Source: Paratinospora sagittata
Lineage: Eukaryota > Streptophyta > Magnoliopsida > Ranunculales > Menispermaceae
Direction of reading: 5' to 3'
Length of the DNA stretch: 64,000 nucleotides
NCBI GenBank assembly: GCA_035771175.1
Contig: CM069594.1
Coordinates: 13,859,670 to 13,923,669, forward strand
Shown here: positions 51,711-63,107 of the stretch, piece after piece
Position numbering within the stretch: position 1 is the stretch's first letter
Layout: each line of letters starts with the position of its first letter
Program-made: the position numbers and the translations under genes
The notes under the pieces: generated by a model
Database searches by the model: none
Told to the model about the DNA's origin: nothing
The model's input: only the letters and a program-made list of their open reading frames with translations

Positions 51711-52833
51711 CTCATTCTCTGATTTTCAAAAATACAACACGCACGATTTTTGTAAGTTAGATTGAGCTTTCCAAAGAGTTTTTCAAGAGAAGAAAGTAAT
51801 GATTCTTGCATTTGCCAAAACAAGCTTCGAATTGAATCAAAATTGCAATCTGTCTTGATGATAACGTCATTGTTGAGCAAGTTCTTCATTTTATCCCTTT
51901 TGTGCTTTTGAGTATATGAAGTGGTCTCGGTAAGATAACAACATCAAAAAAGAACACAACACCTGTATTGCATCAAGAACACATCAAACAATAGCTTTCG
52001 AAGTCTACAAAGATCAAGCTCGAAGAACGAAGACATATCTCATGTCTAATGCATTAGTTTGATCTTTGGTGTGTAGGGTAACCTCTCGATCAAACTCAGC
52101 ACTAAAACTCTGAAAATTGCAAAGTCTTCAAGGTCACTTCGATATAGTATTTCATTTTGAAAAAATGTTTTCCGTAAGGTTTTAATCATAATTTCAACGA
52201 GTTTTGAATTATTTAAAAGTGTTTTGAGTCAATGGAATGGTTCTTGAGTGTTAAAATATTAATTTTTTCAAAAATAAGGCTATCCAGCAATTTGCCAAAA
52301 TTCTCGAGAAGGCACTAGCGCACTATCAGTGTTGATAGCACGTTGATAGGGTTCTATAATAAGACATTTGTTTTTTCTGGAAAATTGTCTATAGCGCGCT
52401 ATCCCCTTTGATGACTCGCTATAAAGCTGTTGCCTTAATCTTTTCATTTTTAGTAAAATGGGCAATAGCGCGCTATAGGCCTTGATAACACGGTATCGGA
52501 AAGTCTAAAAAACTCAAGCTCTCTAGTTTGTATATATCGACCTGCTATCTGTCAATAGAGAACATGATACACAACCAAATAGCACTCTATCCACATCTGA
52601 GAACAAAATCAGATATTTCTAACGAGAAAAATTTGGGCACTTCTGCTTGCTCGATTTTTCTATTCCTTACACAGTTTTGCCAGGTTATCTTAATTGAAAT
52701 ATGCTCTACTAACACCTAGATGATTCCCTTTGTCTCGCACGCCCAAAACAACTTTAGATTAAACAATGTTTTGAATTCAAATCATTTTGTACTCACTTGC
52801 TCTTTAACCTGCAACTTCTATTTTTATAAAACA
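51711..52833 (+). repeat. Satellite monomer 46 (1123 bp), class B-del
   Basis: Copy of monomer 43 at offset 3404; no difference seen by eye. Confidence 0.95.
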
Positions 52834-53992
52834 CTCATTCTCTGATTTTCAAAAATACAACACGCACGATTTTTGTAAGTTAGATTGAGCTTTCCAAAGA
52901 GTTTTTCAAGAGAAGAAAGTAATGATTCTTGCATTTGCCAAAACAAGCTTCGAATTGAATCAAAATTGCAATCTGTCTTGATGATAACGTCATTGTTGAG
53001 CAAGTTCTTCATTTTATCCCTTTTGTGCTTAGATTTGCAGAGGGTATCCATTGTTTTAAACTGTGAGTATATGAAGTGGTCTCGGTAAGATAACAACATC
53101 AAAAAATAACACAACACCTGTATTGCATCAAGAACACATCAAACAATAGCTTTCGAAGTCTGCAAAGATCAAGCTCGAAGAACGAAGACATATCTCATGT
53201 CTAATGCATTAGTTTGATCTTTGGTGTGTAGGGTAGGGTAACCTCTCGACCAAACTCAGCACTAAAACTCTGAAAATTGCAAAGTTTTCAAAATCACTTC
53301 GATATAGTATTTCATTTTGAAAAAATGTTTTCCGTAAGGTTTTAATCATAATTTCAACGAGTTTTGAATTATTTAAAAGTGTTTTGAGTCAATGGAATGG
53401 TTCTTGAGTGTCAAAATATTAATTTTTCAAAAATAAGGCTTTCCAGCAATTTGCCAAAATTCTCAAGAAGGCACTAGCGCACTATCAGTGTTGATAGCAC
53501 GTTGATAGGGTTCTATAATAAGACATTTGTTTTTTCTGGAAAATTGTCTATAGCGCGCTATCCCCTTTGATGACTCGCTATAAAGCTGTTGCCTTAATCT
53601 TTTCATTTTTAGTAAAATGGGCAATAGCGCGCTATAGGCCTTGATAACACGGTATCGGAAAGTCTAAAAAACTCAAGCTCTCTAGTTTGTATATATCGAC
53701 CTGCTATCTGTCAATAGAGAACATGATACACAACCAAATAGCACTCTATCCACGTCTGAGAACAAAATCAGATATTTCTAACGAGAAAAATTTGGGCACT
53801 TCTGCTTGCTCGATTTTTCTATGCCTTACACAGTTTTGCCAGGTTATCTTAATTGAAATATGCTCTACTAACACCTAGATGATTCCCTTTGTCTCGCACG
53901 CCCAAAACAACTTTAGATTAAACAATGTTTTGAATTCAAATCATTTTGTACTCACTTGCTCTTTAACCTGCAACTTCTATTTTTATAAAACA
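52834..53992 (+). repeat. Satellite monomer 47 (1159 bp), B-to-A mosaic
   Basis: Like monomer 41 but with the common ATTGCAATCTG. A private G-to-A at 53465 turns TTCTCGAGAA into TTCTCAAGAA. This breaks the palindrome and puts a stop in a passenger reading frame. Confidence 0.95.
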
Positions 53993-55151
53993 CTCATTCT
54001 CTGATTTTCAAAAATACAACACGCACGATTTTTGTAAGTTAGATTGAGCTTTCCAAAGAGTTTTTCAAGAGAAGAAAGTAATGATTCTTGCATTTGCCAA
54101 AACAAGCTTCGAATTGAATCAAAATTGCAATCTGTCTTGATGATAACGTCATTGTTGAGCAAGTTCTTCATTTTATCCATTTTGTGCTTAGATTTGCAGA
54201 GGGTATCCATTGTTTTAAACTGTGAGTATATGAAGTGGTCTCGGTAAGATAACAACATCAAAAAATAACACAACACCTGTATTGCATCAAGAACACATCA
54301 AACAATAGCTTTCGAAGTCTGCAAAGATCAAGCTCGAAGAACGAAGACATATCTCATGTCTAATGCATTAGTTTGATCATTGGTGTGTAGGGTAGGGTAA
54401 CCTCTCGACCAAACTCAGCACTAAAACTCTGAAAATTGCAAAGTTTTCAAAATCACTTCGATATAGTATTTCATTTTGAAAAAATGTTTTCCGTAAGGTT
54501 TTAATCATAATTTCAACGAGTTTTGAATTATTTAAAAGTGTTTTGAGTCAATGGAATGGTTCTTGAGTGTCAAAATATTAATTTTTCAAAAATAAGGCTT
54601 TCCAGCAATTTGCCAAAATTCTCGAGAAGGCACTAGCGCACTATCAGTGTTGATAGCACGTTGATAGGGTTCTATAATAAGACATTTGTTTTTTCTGGAA
54701 AATTGTCTATAGCGCGCTATCCCCTTTGATGACTCGCTATAAAGCTGTTGCCTTAATCTTTTCATTTTTAGTAAAATGGGCAATAGCGCGCTATAGGCCT
54801 TGATAACACGGTATCGGAAAGTCTAAAAAACTCAAGCTCTCTAGTTTGTATATATCGACCTGCTATCTGTCAATAGAGAACATGATACACAACCAAATAG
54901 CACTCTATCCACGTCTGAGAACAAAATCAGATATTTCTAACGAGAAAAATTTGGGCACTTCTGCTTGCTCGATTTTTCTATGCCTTACACAGTTTTGCCA
55001 GGTTATCTTAATTGAAATATGCTCTACTAACACCTAGATGATTCCCTTTGTCTCGCACGCCCAAAACAACTTTAGATTAAACAATGTTTTGAATTCAAAT
55101 CATTTTGTACTCACTTGCTCTTTAACCTGCAACTTCTATTTTTATAAAACA
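53993..55151 (+). repeat. Satellite monomer 48 (1159 bp), class A2
   Basis: Canonical A2 with a private T-to-A at 54379 (TTGATCATTGG). This disrupts the right arm of the 10-bp inverted repeat. Confidence 0.95.
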
Positions 55152-56304
55152 CTCATTCTCTGATTTTCAAAAATACAACACGCACGATTTTTGTAAGTTA
55201 GATTGAGCTTTCCAAAGAGTTTTTCAAGAGAAGAAAGTAATGATTCTTGCATTTGCCAAAACAAGCTTCGAATTGAATCAAAATTGCAATCTGTCTTGAT
55301 GATAACGTCATTGTTGAGCAAGTTCTTCATTTTATCCATTTTGTGCTTAGATTTGCAGAGGGTATCCATTGTTTTAAACTGTGAGTATATGAAGTGGTCT
55401 CGGTAAGATAACAACATCAAAAAAGAACACAACACCTGTATTGCATCAAGAACACATCAAACAATAGCTTTCGAAGTCTACAAAGATCAAGCTCGAAGAA
55501 CGAAGACATATCTCATGTCTAATGCATTAGTTTGATCTTTGGTGTGTAGGGTAACCTCTCGATCAAACTCAGCACTAAAACTCTGAAAATTGCAAAGTCT
55601 TCAAGGTCACTTCGATATAGTATTTCATTTTGAAAAAATGTTTTCCGTAAGGTTTTAATCATAATTTCAACGAGTTTTGAATTATTTAAAAGTGTTTTGA
55701 GTCAATAGAATGGTTCTTGAGTGTTAAAATATTAATTTTTTCAAAAATAAGGCTATCCAGCAATTTGCCAAAATTCTCGAGAAGGCACTAGCGCACTATC
55801 AGTGTTGATAGCACGTTGATAGGGTTCTATAATAAGACATTTGTTTTTTCTGGAAAATTGTCTATAGCGCGCTATCCCCTTTGATGACTCGCTATAAAGT
55901 TGTTGCCTTAATCTTTTCATTTTTAGTAAAATGGGCAATAGCGCGCTATAGGCCTTGATAACACGGTATCGGAAAGTCTAAAAAACTCAAGCTCTCTAGT
56001 TTGTATATATCGACCTGCTATCTGTCAATAGAGAACATGATACACAACCAAATAGCACTCTATCCACATCTGAGAACAAAATCAGATATTTCTAACGAGA
56101 AAAATTTGGGCACTTCTGCTTGCTCGATTTTTCTATTCCTTACACAGTTTTGCCAGGTTATCTTAATTGAAATATGCTCTACTAACACCTAGATGATTCC
56201 CTTTGTCTCGCACGCCCAAAACAACTTTAGATTAAACAATGTTTTGAATTCAAATCATTTTGTACTCTTGCTCTTTAACCTGCAACTTCTATTTTTATAA
56301 AACA
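55152..56304 (+). repeat. Satellite monomer 49 (1153 bp), A-to-B mosaic
   Basis: Starts A2 (ATCCATTTTG, no deletion) and switches to B from AAAAGAACAC onward, between about 55340 and 55425. Ends B with TACTCTTGC. Private A at 55707 and T at 55900. Confidence 0.95.
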
Positions 56305-57426
56305 CTCATTCTCTGATTTTCAAAAATACAACACGCACGATTTTTGTAAGTTAGATTGAGCTTTCCAAAGAGTTTTTCAAGAGAAGAAAGTAATGATTCT
56401 TGCATTTGCCAAAACAAGCTTCGAATTGAATCAAAATTGCAATCTGTCTTGATGATAACGTCATTGTTGAGCAAGTTCTTCATTTTATCCCTTTTGTGCT
56501 TTTGAGTATATGAAGTGGTCTCGGTAAGATAACAACATCAAAAAAGAACACAACACATGTATTGCATCAAGAACACATCAAACAATAGCTTTCGAAGTCT
56601 ACAAAGATCAAGCTCGAAGAACGAAGACATATCTCATGTCTAATGCATTAGTTTGATCTTTGGTGTGTAGGGTAACCTCTCGATCAAACTCAGCACTAAA
56701 ACTCTGAAAATTGCAAAGTCTTCAAGGTCACTTCGATATAGTATTTCATTTTGAAAAAATGTTTTCCGTAAGGTTTTAATCATAATTTCAACGAGTTTTG
56801 AATTATTTAAAAGTGTTTTGAGTCAATGGAATGGTTCTTGAGTGTCAAAATATTAATTTTTCAAAAATAAGGCTTTCCAGCAATTTGCCAAAATTCTCGA
56901 GAAGGCACTAGCGCACTATCAGTGTTGATAGCACGTTGATAGGGTTCTATAATAAGACATTTGTTTTTTCTCGAAAATTGTCTATAGCGCGCTATCCCCT
57001 TTGATGACTCGCTATAAAGCTGTTGCCTTAATCTTTTCATTTTTAGTAAAATGGGCAATAGCGCACTATAGGCCTTGATAACACGGTATCGGAAAGGCTA
57101 AAAAACTCAAGCTCTCTAGTTTGTATATATCGACCTGCTATCTGTCAATAGAGAACATGATACACAACCAAATAGCACTCTATCCACGTCTGAGAACAAA
57201 ATCAGATATTTCTAACGAGAAAAATTTGGGCACTTCTGCTTGCTCGATTTTTCTATGCCTTACACAGTTTTGCCAGGTTATCTTAATTGAAATATGCTCT
57301 ACTAACACCTAGATGATTCCCTTTGTCTCGCACGCCCAAAACAACTTTAGATTAAACAATGTTTTGAATTCAAATCATTTTGTACTCACTTGCTCTTTAA
57401 CCTGCAACTTCTATTTTTATAAAACA
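56305..57426 (+). repeat. Satellite monomer 50 (1122 bp), B-del to A mosaic
   Basis: ACACATGTATTG, GGAAAGGCTAAA and AGCGCACTATAGG (which breaks the third GCGCGC block). TTTCTCGAAAATTG is shared only with monomer 52. Confidence 0.95.
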
Positions 57427-58548
57427 CTCATTCTCTGATTTTCAAAAATACAACACGCACGATTTTTGTAAGTTAGATTGAGCTTTCCAAAGAGTTTTTC
57501 AAGAGAAGAAAGTAATGATTCTTGCATTTGCCAAAACAAGCTTCGAATTGAATCAAAATTGCAATCTGTCTTGATGATAACGTCATTGTTGAGCAAGTTC
57601 TTCATTTTATCCCTTTTGTGCTTTTGAGTATATGAAGTGGTCTCGGTAAGATAACAACATCAAAAAAGAACACAACACATGTATTGCATCAAGAACACAT
57701 CAAACAATAGCTTTCGAAGTCTACAAAGATCAAGCTCGAAGAACGAAGACATATCTCATGTCTAATGCATTAGTTTGATCTTTGGTGTGTAGGGTAACCT
57801 CTCGATCAAACTCAGCACTAAAACTCTGAAAATTGCAAAGTCTTCAAGGTCACTTCGATATAGTATTTCATTTTGAAAAAATGTTTTCCGTAAGGTTTTA
57901 ATCATAATTTCAACGAGTTTTGAATTATTTAAAAGTGTTTTGAGTCAATGGAATGGTTCTTGAGTGTCAAAATATTAATTTTTCAAAAATAAGGCTTTCC
58001 AGCAATTTGCCAAAATTCTCGAGAAGGCACTAGCGCACTATCAGTGTTGATAGCACGTTGATAGGGTTCTATAATAAGACATTTGTTTTTTCTGGAAAAT
58101 TGTCTATAGCGCGCTATCCCCTTTGATGACTCGCTATAAAGCTGTTGCCTTAATCTTTTCATTTTTAGTAAAATGGGCAATAGCGCACTATAGGCCTTGA
58201 TAACACGGTATCGGAAAGGCTAAAAAACTCAAGCTCTCTAGTTTGTATATATCGACCTGCTATCTGTCAATAGAGAACATGATACACAACCAAATAGCAC
58301 TCTATCCACGTCTGAGAACAAAATCAGATATTTCTAACGAGAAAAATTTGGGCACTTCTGCTTGCTCGATTTTTCTATGCCTTACACAGTTTTGCCAGGT
58401 TATCTTAATTGAAATATGCTCTACTAACACCTAGATGATTCCCTTTGTCTCGCACGCCCAAAACAACTTTAGATTAAACAATGTTTTGAATTCAAATCAT
58501 TTTGTACTCACTTGCTCTTTAACCTGCAACTTCTATTTTTATAAAACA
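57427..58548 (+). repeat. Satellite monomer 51 (1122 bp), B-del to A mosaic
   Basis: As monomer 50 but with the common TTTCTGGAAAATTG; pairs with monomer 53. Confidence 0.95.
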
Positions 58549-59670
58549 CTCATTCTCTGATTTTCAAAAATACAACACGCACGATTTTTGTAAGTTAGAT
58601 TGAGCTTTCCAAAGAGTTTTTCAAGAGAAGAAAGTAATGATTCTTGCATTTGCCAAAACAAGCTTCGAATTGAATCAAAATTGCAATCTGTCTTGATGAT
58701 AACGTCATTGTTGAGCAAGTTCTTCATTTTATCCCTTTTGTGCTTTTGAGTATATGAAGTGGTCTCGGTAAGATAACAACATCAAAAAAGAACACAACAC
58801 ATGTATTGCATCAAGAACACATCAAACAATAGCTTTCGAAGTCTACAAAGATCAAGCTCGAAGAACGAAGACATATCTCATGTCTAATGCATTAGTTTGA
58901 TCTTTGGTGTGTAGGGTAACCTCTCGATCAAACTCAGCACTAAAACTCTGAAAATTGCAAAGTCTTCAAGGTCACTTCGATATAGTATTTCATTTTGAAA
59001 AAATGTTTTCCGTAAGGTTTTAATCATAATTTCAACGAGTTTTGAATTATTTAAAAGTGTTTTGAGTCAATGGAATGGTTCTTGAGTGTCAAAATATTAA
59101 TTTTTCAAAAATAAGGCTTTCCAGCAATTTGCCAAAATTCTCGAGAAGGCACTAGCGCACTATCAGTGTTGATAGCACGTTGATAGGGTTCTATAATAAG
59201 ACATTTGTTTTTTCTCGAAAATTGTCTATAGCGCGCTATCCCCTTTGATGACTCGCTATAAAGCTGTTGCCTTAATCTTTTCATTTTTAGTAAAATGGGC
59301 AATAGCGCACTATAGGCCTTGATAACACGGTATCGGAAAGGCTAAAAAACTCAAGCTCTCTAGTTTGTATATATCGACCTGCTATCTGTCAATAGAGAAC
59401 ATGATACACAACCAAATAGCACTCTATCCACGTCTGAGAACAAAATCAGATATTTCTAACGAGAAAAATTTGGGCACTTCTGCTTGCTCGATTTTTCTAT
59501 GCCTTACACAGTTTTGCCAGGTTATCTTAATTGAAATATGCTCTACTAACACCTAGATGATTCCCTTTGTCTCGCACGCCCAAAACAACTTTAGATTAAA
59601 CAATGTTTTGAATTCAAATCATTTTGTACTCACTTGCTCTTTAACCTGCAACTTCTATTTTTATAAAACA
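58549..59670 (+). repeat. Satellite monomer 52 (1122 bp), B-del to A mosaic
   Basis: Copy of monomer 50 at offset 2244, including TTTCTCGAAAATTG. Confidence 0.95.
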
Positions 59671-60792
59671 CTCATTCTCTGATTTTCAAAAATACAACAC
59701 GCACGATTTTTGTAAGTTAGATTGAGCTTTCCAAAGAGTTTTTCAAGAGAAGAAAGTAATGATTCTTGCATTTGCCAAAACAAGCTTCGAATTGAATCAA
59801 AATTGCAATCTGTCTTGATGATAACGTCATTGTTGAGCAAGTTCTTCATTTTATCCCTTTTGTGCTTTTGAGTATATGAAGTGGTCTCGGTAAGATAACA
59901 ACATCAAAAAAGAACACAACACATGTATTGCATCAAGAACACATCAAACAATAGCTTTCGAAGTCTACAAAGATCAAGCTCGAAGAACGAAGACATATCT
60001 CATGTCTAATGCATTAGTTTGATCTTTGGTGTGTAGGGTAACCTCTCGATCAAACTCAGCACTAAAACTCTGAAAATTGCAAAGTCTTCAAGGTCACTTC
60101 GATATAGTATTTCATTTTGAAAAAATGTTTTCCGTAAGGTTTTAATCATAATTTCAACGAGTTTTGAATTATTTAAAAGTGTTTTGAGTCAATGGAATGG
60201 TTCTTGAGTGTCAAAATATTAATTTTTCAAAAATAAGGCTTTCCAGCAATTTGCCAAAATTCTCGAGAAGGCACTAGCGCACTATCAGTGTTGATAGCAC
60301 GTTGATAGGGTTCTATAATAAGACATTTGTTTTTTCTGGAAAATTGTCTATAGCGCGCTATCCCCTTTGATGACTCGCTATAAAGCTGTTGCCTTAATCT
60401 TTTCATTTTTAGTAAAATGGGCAATAGCGCACTATAGGCCTTGATAACACGGTATCGGAAAGGCTAAAAAACTCAAGCTCTCTAGTTTGTATATATCGAC
60501 CTGCTATCTGTCAATAGAGAACATGATACACAACCAAATAGCACTCTATCCACGTCTGAGAACAAAATCAGATATTTCTAACGAGAAAAATTTGGGCACT
60601 TCTGCTTGCTCGATTTTTCTATGCCTTACACAGTTTTGCCAGGTTATCTTAATTGAAATATGCTCTACTAACACCTAGATGATTCCCTTTGTCTCGCACG
60701 CCCAAAACAACTTTAGATTAAACAATGTTTTGAATTCAAATCATTTTGTACTCACTTGCTCTTTAACCTGCAACTTCTATTTTTATAAAACA
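59671..60792 (+). repeat. Satellite monomer 53 (1122 bp), B-del to A mosaic
   Basis: Copy of monomer 51 at offset 2244. Confidence 0.95.
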
Positions 60793-61948
60793 CTCATTCT
60801 CTGATTTTCAAAAATACAACACGCACGATTTTTGTAAGTTAGATTGAGCTTTCCAAAGTGTTTTTCAAGAGAAGAAAGTAATGATTCTTGCATTTGCCAA
60901 AACAAGCTTCGAATTGAATCAAAATTGCAATCTGTCTTGATGATAACGTCATTGTTGAGCAAGTTCTTCATTTTATCCATTTTGTGCTTAGATTTGCAGA
61001 GGGTATCCATTGTTTTAAACTGTGAGTATATGAAGTGGTCTCGGTAAGATAACAACATCAAAAAATAACACAACACCTGTATTGCATCAAGAACACATCA
61101 AACAATAGCTTTCGAAGTCTGCAAAGATCAAGCTCGAAGAACGAAGACATATCTCATGTCTAATGCATTAGTTTGATCTTTGGTGTGTAGGGTAGGGTAA
61201 CCTCTCGACCAAACTCAGCACTAAAACCTGAAAATTGCAAAGTTTTCAAAATCACTTCGATATAGTATTTCATTTTGAAAAAATGTTTTCCGTAAGGTTT
61301 TAATCATAATTTCAACGAGTTTTGAATTATTTAAAAGTGTTTTGAGTCAATGGAATGGTTCTTGAGTGTCAAAATATTAATTTTTCAAAAATAAGGCTTT
61401 CCAGCAATTTGCCAAAATTCTCGAGAAGGCACTAGCGCACTATCAGTGTTGATAGCACGTTGATAGGGTTCTATAATAAGACATTTGTTTTTTCTGGAAA
61501 ATTGTCTATAGCGCGCTATCCCCTTTGATGACTCGCTATAAAGCTGTTGCCTTAATCTTTTCATTTTTAGTAAAATGGGCAATAGCGCGCTATAGGCCTT
61601 GATAACACGGTATCGGAAAGTCTAAAAAACTCAAGCTCTCTAGTTTGTATATATCGACCTGCTATCTGTCAATAGAGAACATGATACACAACCAAATAGC
61701 ACTCTATCCACGTCTGAGAACAAAATCAGATATTTCTAACGAGAAAAATTTGGGCACTTCTGCTTGCTCGATTTTTCTATTCCTTACACAGTTTTGCCAG
61801 GTTATCTTAATTGAAATATGCTCTACTAACACCTAGATGATTCCCTTTGTCTCGCACGCCCAAAACAACTTTAGATTAAACAATGTTTTGAATTCAAATC
61901 ATTTTGTACTCTTGCTCTTTAACCTGCAACTTCTATTTTTATAAAACA
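60793..61948 (+). repeat. Satellite monomer 54 (1156 bp), class A2
   Basis: A2 with private CCAAAGTGTTTTT near 60853 and a 1-bp deletion near 61227 (CTAAAACCTGAAAA). Ends with the B-like TACTCTTGC (2 bp shorter). Confidence 0.95.
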
Positions 61949-63107
61949 CTCATTCTCTGATTTTCAAAAATACAACACGCACGATTTTTGTAAGTTAGAT
62001 TGAGCTTTCCAAAGAGTTTTTCAAGAGAAGAAAGTAATGATTCTTGCATTTGCCAAAACAAGCTTCGAATTGAATCAAAATTGCAATCTGTCTTGATGAT
62101 AACGTCATTGTTGAGCAAGTTCTTCATTTTATCCCTTTTGTGCTTAGATTTGCAGAGGGTATCCATTGTTTTAAACTGTGAGTATATGAAGTGGTCTCGG
62201 TAAGATAACAACATCAAAAAATAACACAACACCTGTATTGCATCAAGAACACATCAAACAATAGCTTTCGAAGTCTACAAAGATCAAGCTCGAAGAACGA
62301 AGACATATCTCATGTCTAATGCATTAGTTTGATCTTTGGTGTGTAGGGTAGGGTAACCTCTCGACCAAACTCAGCACTAAAACTCTGAAAATTGCAAAGT
62401 TTTCAAAATCACTTCGATATAGTATTTCATTTTGAAAAAATGTTTTCCGTAAGGTTTTAATCATAATTTCAACGAGTTTTGAATTATTTAAAAGTGTTTT
62501 GAGTCAATGGAATGGTTCTTGAGTGTCAAAATATTAATTTTTCAAAAATAAGGCTTTCCAGCAATTTGCCAAAATTCTCGAGAAGGCACTAGCGCACTAT
62601 CAGTGTTGATAGCACGTTGATAGGGTTCTATAATAAGACATTTGTTTTTTCTGGAAAATTGTCTATAGCGCGCTATCCCCTTTGATGACTCGCTATAAAG
62701 CTGTTGCCTTAATCTTTTCATTTTTAGTAAAATGGGCAATAGCGCGCTATAGGCCTTGATAACACGGTATCGGAAAGTCTAAAAAACTCAAGCTCTCTAG
62801 TTTGTATATATCGACCTGCTATCTGTCAATAGAGAACATGATACACAACCAAATAGCACTCTATCCACGTCTGAGAACAAAATCAGATATTTCTAACGAG
62901 AAAAATTTGGGCACTTCTGCTTGCTCGATTTTTCTATGCCTTACACAGTTTTGCCAGGTTATCTTAATTGAAATATGCTCTACTAACACCTAGATGATTC
63001 CCTTTGTCTCGCACGCCCAAAACAACTTTAGATTAAACAATGTTTTGAATTCAAATCATTTTGTACTCACTTGCTCTTTAACCTGCAACTTCTATTTTTA
63101 TAAAACA
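61949..63107 (+). repeat. Satellite monomer 55 (1159 bp), B-to-A mosaic
   Basis: ATCCCTTTTG without the deletion, AAAATAACAC, TCTACAAAG, then doubled GGGTA and A marks to the end. Confidence 0.95.

Larger units (their letters stand above)
46026..52833 (+). repeat. Higher-order duplication, 3404-bp trimer (monomers 41-43 and 44-46)
   Basis: Lengths 1159, 1122 and 1123 repeat exactly, with shared rare marks ATTGCAAACTG, CTCTCAACC, CAGTTTTTCCAGG and AATTTCTACGAG. I found five differences: 46716, 47070, 48143, 50512 and 51006. Confidence 0.9.
56305..60792 (+). repeat. Local amplification: four 1122-bp monomers forming a duplicated 2244-bp dimer
   Basis: Monomers 50-53 are all 1122 bp and share ACACATGTATTG, AGCGCACTATAGG and GGAAAGGCTAAA. 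TTTCTCGAAAATTG alternates with TTTCTGGAAAATTG. This shows that the copied unit was the dimer, 56305-58548 giving 58549-60792 or the reverse. No other difference was noticed. Confidence 0.85.
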
